From NCBI GenBank assembly GCA_028279875.1, contig JANQMU010000050.1, forward strand, positions 1 to 55,952: a DNA stretch of 55,952 bases, in the 5' to 3' direction. A program made the translations under genes and the position numbers. Of the stretch, positions 47,145 through 55,952 are shown in pieces. A model generated the notes under the pieces. That model worked only from the letters and a program-made list of their open reading frames with translations. It was not told the origin of the DNA and ran no database searches. Numbering within the stretch: the stretch's first letter is position 1; the number at the start of each line of letters is the position of its first letter. Source of the DNA: Rhizobiaceae bacterium (GTDB lineage Bacteria > Pseudomonadota > Alphaproteobacteria > Rhizobiales > Rhizobiaceae).

Positions 47145-49607
47145 ATGGTCAGACTGATTGGATATTTGTTCGGTATCGGCGCCGTGATGTTCTTTGTCGT
47201 GGCTCTGGGCGTGGCGTGGTATGTCGGGGGCGTTACCCGCGATTTGCCGGATTATGAAGTGCTCGCCAGCTACGAGCCGCCGGTCACCACCCGCATTCAC
47301 GCCGCCAATGGCAGCCTGATGGCCGAACACGCGCGCGAAAGGCGGCTGTATCTCCCGATCCAGGCGGTTCCAGACCGCGTCAAGGCGGCGTTCCTTTCGG
47401 CCGAGGACAAGAATTTCTACCGTCACTCGGGCCTTGATTACAAAGGACTGCTCCGGGCCGTCATCACCAATATCGAAAATCTCAGTTCGGGTCGGCGCAT
47501 GGTCGGCGCCTCGACGATCACCCAGCAGGTGGCCAAGAACTTCCTGCTGAGTTCCGAACAGACATTCGACCGCAAGATCCGCGAGGCGGTTCTGGCCTAC
47601 CGGATCGAACAGGCCTATTCGAAGGACCGTATTTTCGAGCTCTATCTCAACGAGATCTTCTACGGGCTGAATTCCTACGGCATCGCCAGCGCGGCCTTGA
47701 CCTATTTCAACAAGTCGGTCAGCGAACTCAACCTCCAGGAAGCGGCCTATCTGGCGGCACTGCCCAAAGGGCCGTCCAACTATCATCCCTACCGACGCAC
47801 CGACCAGGCGATCACCCGCCGCAACTGGGTGATCGACCGCATGGTCGAGAACGGCTATGTGACAACCGCCGATGCCGGCGAAGCCAAGAAGCAGCCGCTG
47901 GGCGTCAATCCGCGCCGCTATGGCTCCTACCTTTTTGCTTCCGACTATTTTGCCGAGGAAGTGCGACGCCAGATCATCGGCCGTTACGGTGAAAGCGCGC
48001 TTTACGAGGGCGGCCTGTCGGTGCGCACGACACTCGATCCGCAAATGCAGCGCATGGCGCGCAGCGCCCTGCAGAAGGGCCTGATCAAATACGACATTGA
48101 ACAGGGCTACCGCGGTCCTGTCGCCACCGTGAACATCGGTGAAGACTGGGGGCTCGATGTGGTCGAGACGCCGCCGCTGCACGACGTGCCCGAATGGCGT
48201 CTGGCCGTTGTTCTTGAAGTCGATGATAACTCGGCGACCGTCGGGCTGAGGCCGAACCGGTCGACCTCCGGCAAAGTTGATGAAGAGCGCGACACGGTGA
48301 CCCTGGCCGGCGGCGACATGGAATGGGCCTACCGAATGAAACGGGACGGCAAGCGCAGCAAGGCCAAGACCGTCTCGGACATTCTCAGCCGCGGCGATGT
48401 GATCTACGTGCAGGCGGTCAAGGACGAGGACGGCAAGCAGAAGCACATTCTGCGGCAATTGCCGGAAGTGCAGGGCGCCCTCGCGGCGATGGATCCGCAT
48501 ACCGGCCGCGTGCTGGCCATGGTTGGCGGCTTCTCCTATGCGCAGTCGCAATTCAACCGAGCGACCCAGGCCATGCGGCAACCCGGATCCTCTTTCAAGC
48601 CCTTCGTCTATGCGGCGGCGCTCGACAATGGCTACAGCCCGGCCTCCGTCGTTCTCGACGCACCGATCCAGCTGGTTTCAGGCGGCGAGCTGTGGCAGCC
48701 AAAAAACTATGGTGGCGGTTCCGCCGGGCCGTCGACCCTGAGGCTCGGCATCGAGCGGTCGCGAAACCTGATGACGGTCCGGCTGGCCAAGGATATGGGC
48801 ATGAATCTCGTTGCCGAATATGCCGAACGGTTCGGCATCTATGACGATATGCCACCGCTGCTGGCCATGTCGCTCGGCTCCGGCGAAACCACGGTGCTGC
48901 GGATGATTTCCGGCTATGCGGTGCTTGCCAATGGCGGCAAGCAGATCAAGCCGTCGCTCATCGACCGGATCCAGGACCGCTACGGCAAGACGATCTTCAA
49001 GCACGAGGAGCGCCGGTGCGACGCCTGTTCGGTGGCCGAGTGGCAAAATCAGGAAGAGCCCGTGGTTGCCGACAATCGCGAACAGGTTCTCGACCCGATG
49101 ACCGCCTATCAGATCACGTCGATGCTGGAAGGCGTCGTGGCCCGCGGAACGGCCGCCGGCAAGGTCAAGCTCGACCATCCGACCGCCGGCAAGACCGGTA
49201 CGACGAATGACGAAAAGGACGCCTGGTTCGTCGGCTACACGCCGGACCTTGTCGCCGGCGTGTTTTTCGGTTTCGACACGCCCACGCCGATGGGACGCGG
49301 ATCCACCGGCGGCAATCTCGCCGCGCCGATCTTCAATGATTTCATGAGTGCGGCGCTTGAAGGCAGACAGCCCGCCGATTTCAGGGTGCCGCCCGGCCTG
49401 CAGCTCATTGCGATCAACCGCAAGACCGGTATGGAGGCACAACCCGGCGAGCCGGATGTGATCTACGAATCCTTCAAGCCCGGCACCGGTCCGGCGGATT
49501 TCTTCTCGGTCATCGGCATGGAGGAATATGCCACCGGAGAGGAAATATTGAACGTCTCGCCGCAGGCCAATCGCGCCGTCGTATCGGGGGCTGGCGGTCT
49601 CTATTGA
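47145..49607 (+). CDS. mrcA: Penicillin-binding protein 1A
   Basis: Bifunctional peptidoglycan synthase, 820 residues. One N-terminal membrane helix (GAVMFFVVALGVAWYVGG) anchors it. The glycosyltransferase domain has AEDKNFYRHSGLD (catalytic Glu near 86), GASTITQQVAKNFLL and RKIREAVLAYRIE. An OB-type insert (residues about 325-425) precedes the transpeptidase domain with SSFKPF (active Ser near 480), SRN (near 538) and KTGTT (near 683). The amidase gene directly upstream and this gene both act on the septal wall. Confidence 0.95.
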   Translation: MVRLIGYLFGIGAVMFFVVALGVAWYVGGVTRDLPDYEVLASYEPPVTTRIHAANGSLMAEHARERRLYLPIQAVPDRVKAAFLSAEDKNFYRHSGLDYKGLLRAVITNIENLSSGRRMVGASTITQQVAKNFLLSSEQTFDRKIREAVLAYRIEQAYSKDRIFELYLNEIFYGLNSYGIASAALTYFNKSVSELNLQEAAYLAALPKGPSNYHPYRRTDQAITRRNWVIDRMVENGYVTTADAGEAKKQPLGVNPRRYGSYLFASDYFAEEVRRQIIGRYGESALYEGGLSVRTTLDPQMQRMARSALQKGLIKYDIEQGYRGPVATVNIGEDWGLDVVETPPLHDVPEWRLAVVLEVDDNSATVGLRPNRSTSGKVDEERDTVTLAGGDMEWAYRMKRDGKRSKAKTVSDILSRGDVIYVQAVKDEDGKQKHILRQLPEVQGALAAMDPHTGRVLAMVGGFSYAQSQFNRATQAMRQPGSSFKPFVYAAALDNGYSPASVVLDAPIQLVSGGELWQPKNYGGGSAGPSTLRLGIERSRNLMTVRLAKDMGMNLVAEYAERFGIYDDMPPLLAMSLGSGETTVLRMISGYAVLANGGKQIKPSLIDRIQDRYGKTIFKHEERRCDACSVAEWQNQEEPVVADNREQVLDPMTAYQITSMLEGVVARGTAAGKVKLDHPTAGKTGTTNDEKDAWFVGYTPDLVAGVFFGFDTPTPMGRGSTGGNLAAPIFNDFMSAALEGRQPADFRVPPGLQLIAINRKTGMEAQPGEPDVIYESFKPGTGPADFFSVIGMEEYATGEEILNVSPQANRAVVSGAGGLY

Positions 49608-49750
49608 GGCTAGAGAATCGCCCGATGCTCTAGAATTCGTCCTGTAAATTCAGCGTTTTGCCCGCTGACCGGCTTTACTTGAGCCGGGCGCGGGATTATG
49701 GTCCGCAGCGACCGCGCGTCGCATCCCACCACAGCAGGAATTCACACATT

Positions 49751-50879
49751 ATGCGTTCTGAAATCCAACTCATTGTTGACGACATCAAGCAGGCCGTAAG
49801 CCTGCTGAGGAGGCATCTTTGACTGGGATCAGGCTCTCAAACGGCTGGAATTCCTGAACGTCAAGGCGGAGGACGCCGATATCTGGAACGATCCGCTGGA
49901 AGCCCAGTCGCTGATGCGCGAGCGCCAGCAACTGGAAGACAATATCAAGGGCATTCGCGAACTGGAATCCAGGCTGGATGACAATATCGGCCTGATCGAA
50001 CTCGGCGAAGAGGAAGGCGACGAGGAGGTTGTCCGCGAAGCCGAGGCAGCCCTGCGCGGCATGAAGGAGGACATTGACCGCCGCCAGATCGAAATGCTGC
50101 TGTCCGGCGAGGCCGATGCCAACGACACCTATGTGGAGATCCACTCAGGGGCCGGGGGAACCGAAAGCCAGGACTGGGCGGCGATGCTGATGCGCATGTA
50201 CAGCCGCTGGGCCGAGCAGCATGACATGAAGGTCGAGGTCCTGGAAATCCATGATGGCGAGGAGGCCGGAATCAAATCCGTCACCCTCCTGATCAAGGGG
50301 CACAATGCCTATGGGTGGCTGAAAACCGAATCGGGCGTCCATCGGCTTGTCCGCATCTCGCCCTTCGACAGCCAGGCCCGTCGGCACACATCGTTTTCGT
50401 CGGTCTGGTCCTATCCCGTGATCGACGATTCGATCGAGATCGATATTCCCGAATCGGAGGTCAGGATCGATACCTATCGCGCGTCGGGCGCCGGCGGCCA
50501 GCACGTCAACACGACGGATTCAGCCGTCCGCATCACCCATATTCCCTCCAATATCGTTGTCCAGTGCCAGAACCAGCGCTCCCAGCATAAAAACCGTGCA
50601 ACGGCGTGGGAGATGCTGCGCTCCCGACTTTATGAGGAAGAACTGAAGCGCCGGGAAGCCGAGGCCAGCGAGCAGGAAGCGTCGAAAACCGAAATCGGCT
50701 GGGGTCACCAGATTCGCTCCTACGTCCTGCAGCCCTATCAACTGGTCAAGGATCTGCGCACCGGGACCGAAAGCACCAGCCCCCAGGATGTGCTCGACGG
50801 CGATCTCGACGCCTTCATGGAATCGGCGCTGGCCCACCGCGTGCACGGTTCCGAGGCCGAGGTTGAGGACATCGATTAG
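49751..50879 (+). CDS. prfB: Peptide chain release factor 2 with programmed +1 frameshift
   Basis: RF2 reads UGA and UAA stop codons. The gene is in two frames. ATG 49751 starts a 23-codon leader ending CTT TGA (TGA at 49820-49822). A +1 shift past T49820 continues with [15 protein letters not shown] to 50879, giving about 375 residues. The shift site matches the classic one: AGGAGG (49808-49813), three bases, CTT, TGA, C. The body has [15 protein letters not shown] with the SPF stop-recognition motif and GAGGQHVN with the catalytic GGQ. RF2 thus limits its own synthesis. Confidence 0.96.
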
Positions 50880-50908
50880 AGCATAGGGCGCTACAAGCTG
50901 GCAGAGTG

Positions 50909-51445
50909 TCAGTTCGTCGCCGGCAGGAATGCCGCATCGCCGAACTCGTCGACAAAGAGTTCATAAGTATCGGGCTCGACCGTCCTGGGGTCGAGTTTGA
51001 GATAGATAAAGGCGGCGAAACCGGGCCGTTCCGCAATCCCCGTGGAACTTTCGGGCCGCATATCGGTGATATACGCCTTCATCTCTGTCAGCTCCGTAAC
51101 CTCCACGGAATCGACGAGGGCCGGGCCGTCATCGGCCAGGCGGATGCGCTGCAGATAGAGCCGGGACGTATTGTCCGCAGAGCGCAGGGCCACGATCCGG
51201 TAATAACCCCGACCTTTGACCGGTGTGGCCTTCGCCGTTTCTCCGTCGGCCTGCTTTGCTTCGATCTCCGCCTCCCAGAAGCCACCGCTGACGGCCGAGA
51301 GGACGCGCGTCGACAGGGTTTCAGCGATTTCCGATGATTGCGGCTCTTCGCCGGATTGCGCGCGCGGCGCACTAGCGCCGGCCGCCAATATCGCGATGGT
51401 GACAAGCACGCCTGTCATACTGCGTTTGATGGACCTGCAAACCAT
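50909..51445 (-). CDS. Small exported protein of unknown function
   Basis: A 178-residue protein with an N-terminal signal peptide (SIKRSMTGVLVTIAILAAGASAPRAQ). The mature part has GGFWEAEIEAKQADG, GRGYYRIVALRSADNTSRLYLQRIRLADDG, and a C-terminal YLKLDPRTVEPDTYELFVDEFGDAAF; it looks like a small beta-sandwich. I recognise no named family. AAGGGG lies eight bases before ATG 51445. It lies 33 bases downstream of nadK on the same strand and converges with prfB. Confidence 0.65.
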   Translation of the reverse strand: MVCRSIKRSMTGVLVTIAILAAGASAPRAQSGEEPQSSEIAETLSTRVLSAVSGGFWEAEIEAKQADGETAKATPVKGRGYYRIVALRSADNTSRLYLQRIRLADDGPALVDSVEVTELTEMKAYITDMRPESSTGIAERPGFAAFIYLKLDPRTVEPDTYELFVDEFGDAAFLPATN

Positions 51446-51478
51446 GAATGAGCCCCTTATGTTTCGATGCCCTTCGCT

Positions 51479-52252
51479 CTAATACAAAAACTGCTCTGCA
51501 AGAATACGGTCATCCCAACTGTGATCGGGATCGGAGAGGATCCGCGCCGTGACCTTGTCGGTCTCGTGTACCTGGACGCGGGAAACCGATTTGACCTCCG
51601 TATGGTCGGCCACGGCATTGACCGGCCGCTTGTCCGCCTCCATCACCTCGATCTCGACAGAGACTCGGTTGGGCAGCAGCGCACCGCGCCAGCGCCGGGG
51701 CCGAAACGCGCTCACCGGTGTCAGCGCCAGAAGCGGCGCTTCCAGCGGCAATATGGGTCCATGGGCCGAAAGGTTGTAGGCCGTCGAACCGGCCGGCGTC
51801 GCCACCATCACCCCATCGCATATCAGTTCTTCCAGCCTGACCCGGCCATCGACGAGGACCTTCAGCTTGGCCGCCTGGTAGGACTGCCGTAGCAGGGAGA
51901 CCTCGTTGATCGCATAGGCGTGCACGACCCCGCCATCATCGCCATGCGCGATCATCTCCAGCGGTCTGATGATATGTTCGACCGCGTCCTCGATCCGCTC
52001 CCTGAGGCCTTCCTCGCGATATTCATTCAGCAGGAAACCGACCGACCCCCGGTTCATGCCGTAAAGCAGCTTGCCGTTATGCATCGTCTCGTGCAGCGTC
52101 TGCAGCATGAAGCCGTCACCGCCGAGCGCGACAATCACGTCGGCTTCATCGGGATCGGTCTGTCCGTAAAGCGAGGCCAGCCGCTTGGCCGCCTCCTGGG
52201 CGCTTTCGGCTTCGCTGGAAATGAACGAGAGGGAGGAGGATCTGCGCGCCAT
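51479..52252 (-). CDS. nadK: NAD kinase
   Basis: Phosphorylates NAD to NADP. The 257-residue protein has the GGDG motif at residues 44-47 (DVIVALGGDGFMLQTLH), then LLYGMNRGSVGFLLNE, the AINEVSLLRQS block and the substrate-binding DGVMVATPAGSTAYNLSAHGPILPLEAPLLALTPVSAF. ATG 52252 is preferred because MARRSSSLSFISSEAESAQEA fits the length of the family N-terminus; the frame stays open up to 52333 but that extension looks unrelated. No clear ribosome site is seen. Confidence 0.93.
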   Translation of the reverse strand: MARRSSSLSFISSEAESAQEAAKRLASLYGQTDPDEADVIVALGGDGFMLQTLHETMHNGKLLYGMNRGSVGFLLNEYREEGLRERIEDAVEHIIRPLEMIAHGDDGGVVHAYAINEVSLLRQSYQAAKLKVLVDGRVRLEELICDGVMVATPAGSTAYNLSAHGPILPLEAPLLALTPVSAFRPRRWRGALLPNRVSVEIEVMEADKRPVNAVADHTEVKSVSRVQVHETDKVTARILSDPDHSWDDRILAEQFLY

Positions 52253-52370
52253 GGTTGCCCGTGTTTCAGAGAGTGTTCCAACCAACATGACGCCGCCGGA
52301 CCGATCACACAAGACCCGGTTGCAAGCTGTCATCCGGTGACCTGGTCTTTGCCGGTGCTTTAACGTGGAT

Positions 52371-52398
52371 TTTACTTTACTCCGTCAAAGATTATGAT
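52371..52398 (+). promoter_or_regulatory. Probable promoter of tRNA-Thr
   Basis: TTTACT (52371-52376), 16 bases, TATGAT (52393-52398). The -10 is a good match to TATAAT. The expected start point is a few bases before the mature tRNA at 52413. Confidence 0.5.
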
Positions 52399-52412
52399 AA
52401 TTGCAGCGCGTT

Positions 52413-52488
<76 letters not shown>

Positions 52489-52781
52489 CAATTCGGTCCG
52501 TTCTGTCCCACTGCATAGGGCCAATTTGCGCCTGTAGTTGCTGTTTGATTTGGCCTTATCTTCCTTCATGCGTTGTTGATTTGCGTGCGGTTTCCCGGGA
52601 TCGGCGTGCATTGCTTTGCCGGGTCACCAGCCAACGGCAGGACAGGTCAGCCCAGCCGCGAAGCTCAAAAGCATGAGATCGGGTGGATTCGCTGAAGGTA
52701 AAAACCGGTGGTGCCGGGACTTGTGTCTGGTCGGGCGCAGGCGTATCCCTCGCTGTGAAGCCACCGACAAAGGACCCCCGC

Positions 52782-54404
52782 GTGCCCGAGCACACATCGC
52801 CGCTGAAGCTGTTCGGCAATCAGACATTCCGCATGCTCTGGGTCGCGGCGCTCGCCTCGAATTTCGGCGGTCTGGTCCAGGCGGTCGGGGCCGCGTGGAT
52901 GATGACGTCGCTGACGGCTTCGCAAAGCATGGTGGCGCTGGTGCAGGGCTCGGTCACCTTGCCGATCATGATCTTTTCGCTGATGGCGGGCGTCTTTGCC
53001 GATAATTTCGATCGCCGCAGGGTGATGCTGATTGCGCAGGGCTTCATGTTCGTTGTTTCGGTCGCCCTGACGGCACTTGCGTTCGGCGGGTTGCTGACAC
53101 CATGGCTGCTTCTGGCTTTTACCTTCCTGATCGGCTGCGGCACGGCGCTTCACAATCCGTCCTGGCAGGCGACCATGGGCGACATCGTGTCCCGCGATGA
53201 ACTGCCGGCGGCCGTTTCCCTCAATTCGATGGGATTCAATCTGATGCGCAGCGTCGGTCCGGCGGCGGGCGGTGCGATCGTCGCGCTGGCTGGCGCCGCG
53301 ACGGCGTTCGCGGTCAATGCGCTGAGCTATATTGCGATCATCGTTGCGCTGACACGGTGGCAGGCCCCGGTTCCGGACCGCCGTTTGCCCCGAGAGGCCT
53401 TTGGCAGCGCCTTTGTCGCGGGGCTGCGCTATGTGGCCATGTCGCCGAATTTGCAGCGTGTCATCCTGCGCGGCGCCGTCTTCGGTTTCTCTGCGGTTGC
53501 CATCCTGGCGCTTCTGCCGTTGGTCGTTCGCGATTTGCTTCTCGGCACGGCGTCCACATACGGCATCATGCTGGGATGTTTCGGTGTCGGCGCGGTGGGC
53601 GGTGCGCTGGCGAATGCCAGGCTGCGCGCCCGCTTCGAAAACGAACATATCGTCCGTGGCGCGTTCCTGGGTTTTGCTCTTTGCAGTCTCGTCCTGGCAT
53701 TCGGCACCCATGTCGTCTGGAGCGGCGCCGCGCTGCTCCTTGCCGGGGGCTGCTGGGTGCTGGCCATGTCGATGTTCAATGTGACGATCCAGCTTTCGAC
53801 GCCGCGCTGGGTAGTCGGACGCGCGCTCGCGCTTTACCAGACCGGAGCGTTTGGCGGCATGACGGCGGGCAGTTGGGCTTGGGGTGAACTGTCGGAATAC
53901 AGCACCTTGCCTTGGGCCTTGGCGACAGCCGTCGCGGTGCTTGTGTTCGGCGCACTGGCCGGCTTTCGTGTGCCGCTGCCGGAGTTCGGTCTGCTCAACC
54001 TCGATCCGCTCAACCGCTTCCGCGAGCCCGATTTGCGCCTCGACCTCACCTATCGCAGCGGGCCGGTCATGATCATGGTGGATTATGATATCGACCACGA
54101 GGATGTGCCGGAATTCCTGTCCCTGATGAACCGCAGGCGCCGGATCCGGATCCGCGACGGCGCAAGGCAATGGGCGCTGCTGCGCGACATGGAAAACCCG
54201 GAATCCTGGAGCGAGAGCTATCACGTGCCGACCTGGGTCGAATATATCCGGCACAACGAACGCCGCACCCAGGCCGATGCGGAGGTTGCCGATCGCCTGC
54301 GGGAACTGCATCGCGGCCCGGAGCCGCCGAAGGTGCATCGCATGATCGAACGTCAGACCGTGCCATTGAAGGACGACATGCCGCTGAAGCCGGAGACCGG
54401 ATAG
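52782..54404 (+). CDS. MFS exporter (EntS-like family)
   Basis: A major-facilitator transporter of about 540 residues with around twelve hydrophobic helices, of the EntS/enterobactin-exporter-like group (MFS_3). Marks are FRMLWVAALASNFGGLVQAVGAAWMM, the loop motif GVFADNFDRRRVMLI between helices 2 and 3, and NPSWQATMGDIVSRDELPAAVSLNSMGFNLMRSVGPAAGG. A cytoplasmic C-terminal part of about 125 residues follows (VMIMVDYDIDHEDVPEFLSLMNRRRRIRIRDGARQW...), with an ACT/ferredoxin-like look. The frame is open from 52683, but GTG 52782 has AAAGGA eight bases upstream and is preferred. Substrate is unknown. Confidence 0.8.
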   Translation: MPEHTSPLKLFGNQTFRMLWVAALASNFGGLVQAVGAAWMMTSLTASQSMVALVQGSVTLPIMIFSLMAGVFADNFDRRRVMLIAQGFMFVVSVALTALAFGGLLTPWLLLAFTFLIGCGTALHNPSWQATMGDIVSRDELPAAVSLNSMGFNLMRSVGPAAGGAIVALAGAATAFAVNALSYIAIIVALTRWQAPVPDRRLPREAFGSAFVAGLRYVAMSPNLQRVILRGAVFGFSAVAILALLPLVVRDLLLGTASTYGIMLGCFGVGAVGGALANARLRARFENEHIVRGAFLGFALCSLVLAFGTHVVWSGAALLLAGGCWVLAMSMFNVTIQLSTPRWVVGRALALYQTGAFGGMTAGSWAWGELSEYSTLPWALATAVAVLVFGALAGFRVPLPEFGLLNLDPLNRFREPDLRLDLTYRSGPVMIMVDYDIDHEDVPEFLSLMNRRRRIRIRDGARQWALLRDMENPESWSESYHVPTWVEYIRHNERRTQADAEVADRLRELHRGPEPPKVHRMIERQTVPLKDDMPLKPETG

Positions 54405-54433
54405 AGCGTGTGGCTTGCCGTGCTTGGTCGAGG

Positions 54434-55282
54434 TCAGCCTGCCAGGAAGTTGCGCGCCGCGTAAAGGGATATCGCTGAGGCATTCGAAACGTTCAGCGAT
54501 TTGATACGGCCCGGCATGTCCAGACGCGCCAGCGCCTTGACGCTTGCCCGGGTCTTCTGGCGAAGGCCCTTTCCCTCGGCCCCCAGAACCAGCGCGATCC
54601 GCGCGCCGGTCAGAGTTTCTTCCAGTCTCTGCGGCCCGTCGGAATCAAGGCCGATAGTGACAAATCCCAGCCGGTTCAGCGTCTCGATGGCGTCCGCCAG
54701 GTTGGTCACCTGGATATAGGGGATGAGTTCCAGTGCGCCGGAGGCGGATTTCGCCAGCACCCCGGACTCGGGCGGGCTGTTGCGCAGGGTCGTGATCACT
54801 GCCCCGGCGCGGAAGGCGACGGCAGACCGCATGATGGCGCCGACATTATGCGGGTCGGTAACCTGATCGAGCATCAGCACCAGATCGCTGTCCTTCAGCA
54901 TGTCGATCGGTCGCAAGGGCAGGGGGGCCGCATCGATCAAAGCGCCCTGATGCACCGCGTCCTGCGGCAGCAGACGGTCGATCGCCTGGGGCGCGGTGAC
55001 TTCCACGTCGAACGGCAATGCGTCCGGATCGGCGATCTGCAGCCGGTTCAACGCGTTCTTCGTGACCCACATTTTACGGATTGTCCGGTGCGGATTGTCC
55101 AGCGCGGCCCGCACGGTGTGCAACCCGTAAAACAGCAGCTGGCGATCGGGGTCGGGCGCGCCTTTGCGGCGTCGCGCTGCCGGGTCGGTACCGCCAGCCG
55201 CCCGGGCGTCGCGATGGGCCCTGCGCAGCTTCGCGTAATGGCTGTCTTTGGCGGTGTGTGATGGTGTTGCGGCTTTCTTCAT
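54434..55282 (-). CDS. rlmB: 23S rRNA 2'-O-methyltransferase, TrmH/RlmB family
   Basis: SPOUT-type RNA methyltransferase of 282 residues, probably methylating G2251 of 23S rRNA. A basic N-terminal stretch precedes the L30e-like substrate-binding part ([30 protein letters not shown]). The knot domain has [36 protein letters not shown] and [17 protein letters not shown], which hold the cofactor site. It is transcribed against the flanking tRNA genes. Confidence 0.9.
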   Translation of the reverse strand: [282 protein letters not shown]

Positions 55283-55390
55283 GGCTCGGGTTTATCGTCC
55301 ATGCAGGGGGCCGCGCAAGGCCGAATGTCGCATCCCGCAGAGGCGTTGCCGGCCGGCCGGACGGTCCGTGACAATTCCGCTTGGCACGTG

Positions 55391-55419
55391 TTGACAGAAC
55401 CCGGCGCGACCTGCATAAC
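55391..55419 (+). promoter_or_regulatory. Promoter of the tRNA-Tyr/tRNA-Gly/tuf transcript
   Basis: TTGACA (55391-55396), 17 bases, CATAAC (55414-55419). A GC-rich stretch, CGCCGCGC, follows the -10, as in promoters under stringent control. It lies 67 bases before tRNA-Tyr. Confidence 0.65.
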
Positions 55420-55486
55420 CGCCGCGCAGATTCACCGGGCGCTAACGCGTTCTGTGGATTGGTCGCATACCCCGTCAGTCGGAAGT

Positions 55487-55571
55487 GGAGGGGTGCCTGA
55501 GCGGTTAAAAGGGGCGGACTGTAAATCCGTTGGCTATGCCTACGCTGGTTCGAATCCAGCCCCCTCCACCA
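55487..55571 (+). tRNA. tRNA-Tyr (anticodon GTA)
   Basis: An 85-base class II tRNA with encoded CCA. GGAGGGG pairs with CCCCTCC, the anticodon stem GCGGA/TCCGT holds loop CTGTAAA (anticodon GTA), there is a long variable arm, and the T arm is CTGG-TTCGAAT-CCAG. Confidence 0.97.
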
Positions 55572-55591
55572 TGTGCCGACTGATCACGCGG

Positions 55592-55665
55592 GCGGGTATA
55601 GCTCAATGGTAGAGCAGCAGCCTTCCAAGCTGAATATGCGGGTTCGATTCCCGCTACCCGCTCCA
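55592..55665 (+). tRNA. tRNA-Gly (anticodon TCC)
   Basis: A 74-base cloverleaf with encoded CCA. GCGGGTA pairs with TACCCGC, the D arm is GCTCAATGGTAGAGC, and the anticodon loop CTTCCAA gives anticodon TCC. It lies 20 bases after tRNA-Tyr and is surely on the same transcript. Confidence 0.97.
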
Positions 55666-55853
55666 GAGGCTTCCACACAGGACAAAGTCGCACAGCCGGA
55701 TTTCGGCCTATCTGCCTGTTGCTGCTGCAATTTTGTCTTGATTCGAAGCCTATAAAGCCCTATTGGGCCTTCGATCATCCGGGTTGTCTTCAGTTGAAAC
55801 CCGCGATTTTGAACGACCGGCAATATCTCAAAGCGTGACAGGACTGGACTACC

Positions 55854-55952
55854 ATGGCGAAAGGCAAATTTGAGCGCAACAAGCCGCATGTGAACATTGG
55901 CACGATTGGTCATGTTGACCATGGCAAGACGTCTTTGACGGCGGCGATTACC
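55854..55952 (+). CDS. tuf: Elongation factor Tu, N-terminal fragment
   Basis: The first 33 codons of EF-Tu, the GTPase that brings aminoacyl-tRNA to the ribosome. The sequence [20 protein letters not shown] continues with the G1 loop [14 protein letters not shown]. The gene is cut by the window edge. It follows tRNA-Gly by 188 bases, with no other gene between them; no clear separate promoter is evident. Confidence 0.95.
   Translation, partial: MAKGKFERNKPHVNIGTIGHVDHGKTSLTAAIT

Noticed and set aside
52489..52781. Integration site downstream of tRNA-Thr
   Set aside because: No integrase and no repeat of the tRNA 3' end found to the right; the exporter looks like normal chromosomal coding.

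Overview
The window looks like chromosomal DNA of an alphaproteobacterium, most likely of the order Hyphomicrobiales (Rhizobiales). The gene order rpsB-tsf-pyrH-frr-uppS-cdsA-rseP-bamA-lpxD-fabZ-lpxA-lpxI-lpxB, LpxI instead of LpxH, an EipB/DUF1849 protein, a glnB-glnA pair behind a sigma-54 promoter, a GAAC-N7-GAAC type LexA box between uvrA and ssb, and an RNase E ending in a GWWQRR tail all fit that group. The genus cannot be fixed from what I can see. No IS element, prophage, CRISPR array or integrase was found.

Layout. (1) Bases 1-9.4 kb are accessory: the end of a coiled-coil gene; an overlapping three-gene operon (thiolase-like protein without thiolase catalytic residues, DUF35 partner, acyl-CoA synthetase); a sugar-isomerase-like gene; a secreted YHYH protein; a zinc-ribbon protein divergent from a MerR regulator; and a reverse RidA - GDPD - FemAB-like acetyltransferase operon. 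(2) 9.5-24.3 kb is the core translation/envelope supercluster: eipB, rpsB (with a structured leader and a long acidic tail), tsf, pyrH, frr, then isoprenoid and phospholipid steps, BamA and lipid A synthesis to lpxB. (3) 24.3-28.9 kb is gcvTHP on the reverse strand behind a tandem glycine riboswitch. (4) 29-36 kb: alpha/beta hydrolase, a large exported protein of unknown family, glnA and glnB with terminator and sigma-54 promoter, NAD(P)H-hydrate repair enzyme, cupin. (5) 36.2-41.9 kb: DUF72, uvrA and ssb divergent around an SOS box, a small exported protein and a ceramidase-like membrane protein with a possible frameshift at its start. (6) 42-50.9 kb: rne, a 0.8 kb regulatory gap, amidase, PBP1A and prfB with its programmed +1 frameshift. 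(7) 51-56 kb: small exported protein, nadK, tRNA-Thr, MFS exporter, rlmB, tRNA-Tyr, tRNA-Gly and the start of tuf, which resembles a broken-up version of the enterobacterial tRNA-tufB operon.

The clearest new-looking points are: the catalytically unusual thiolase-like/DUF35 pair, which may be a retro-aldolase; the candidate rpsB leader RNA; the S2 acidic tail; dyad clusters in the glnB-nnr and rne-amidase gaps; and the ceramidase start. Most of the window is otherwise ordinary housekeeping DNA. All function calls come from reading motifs; no database search was run.
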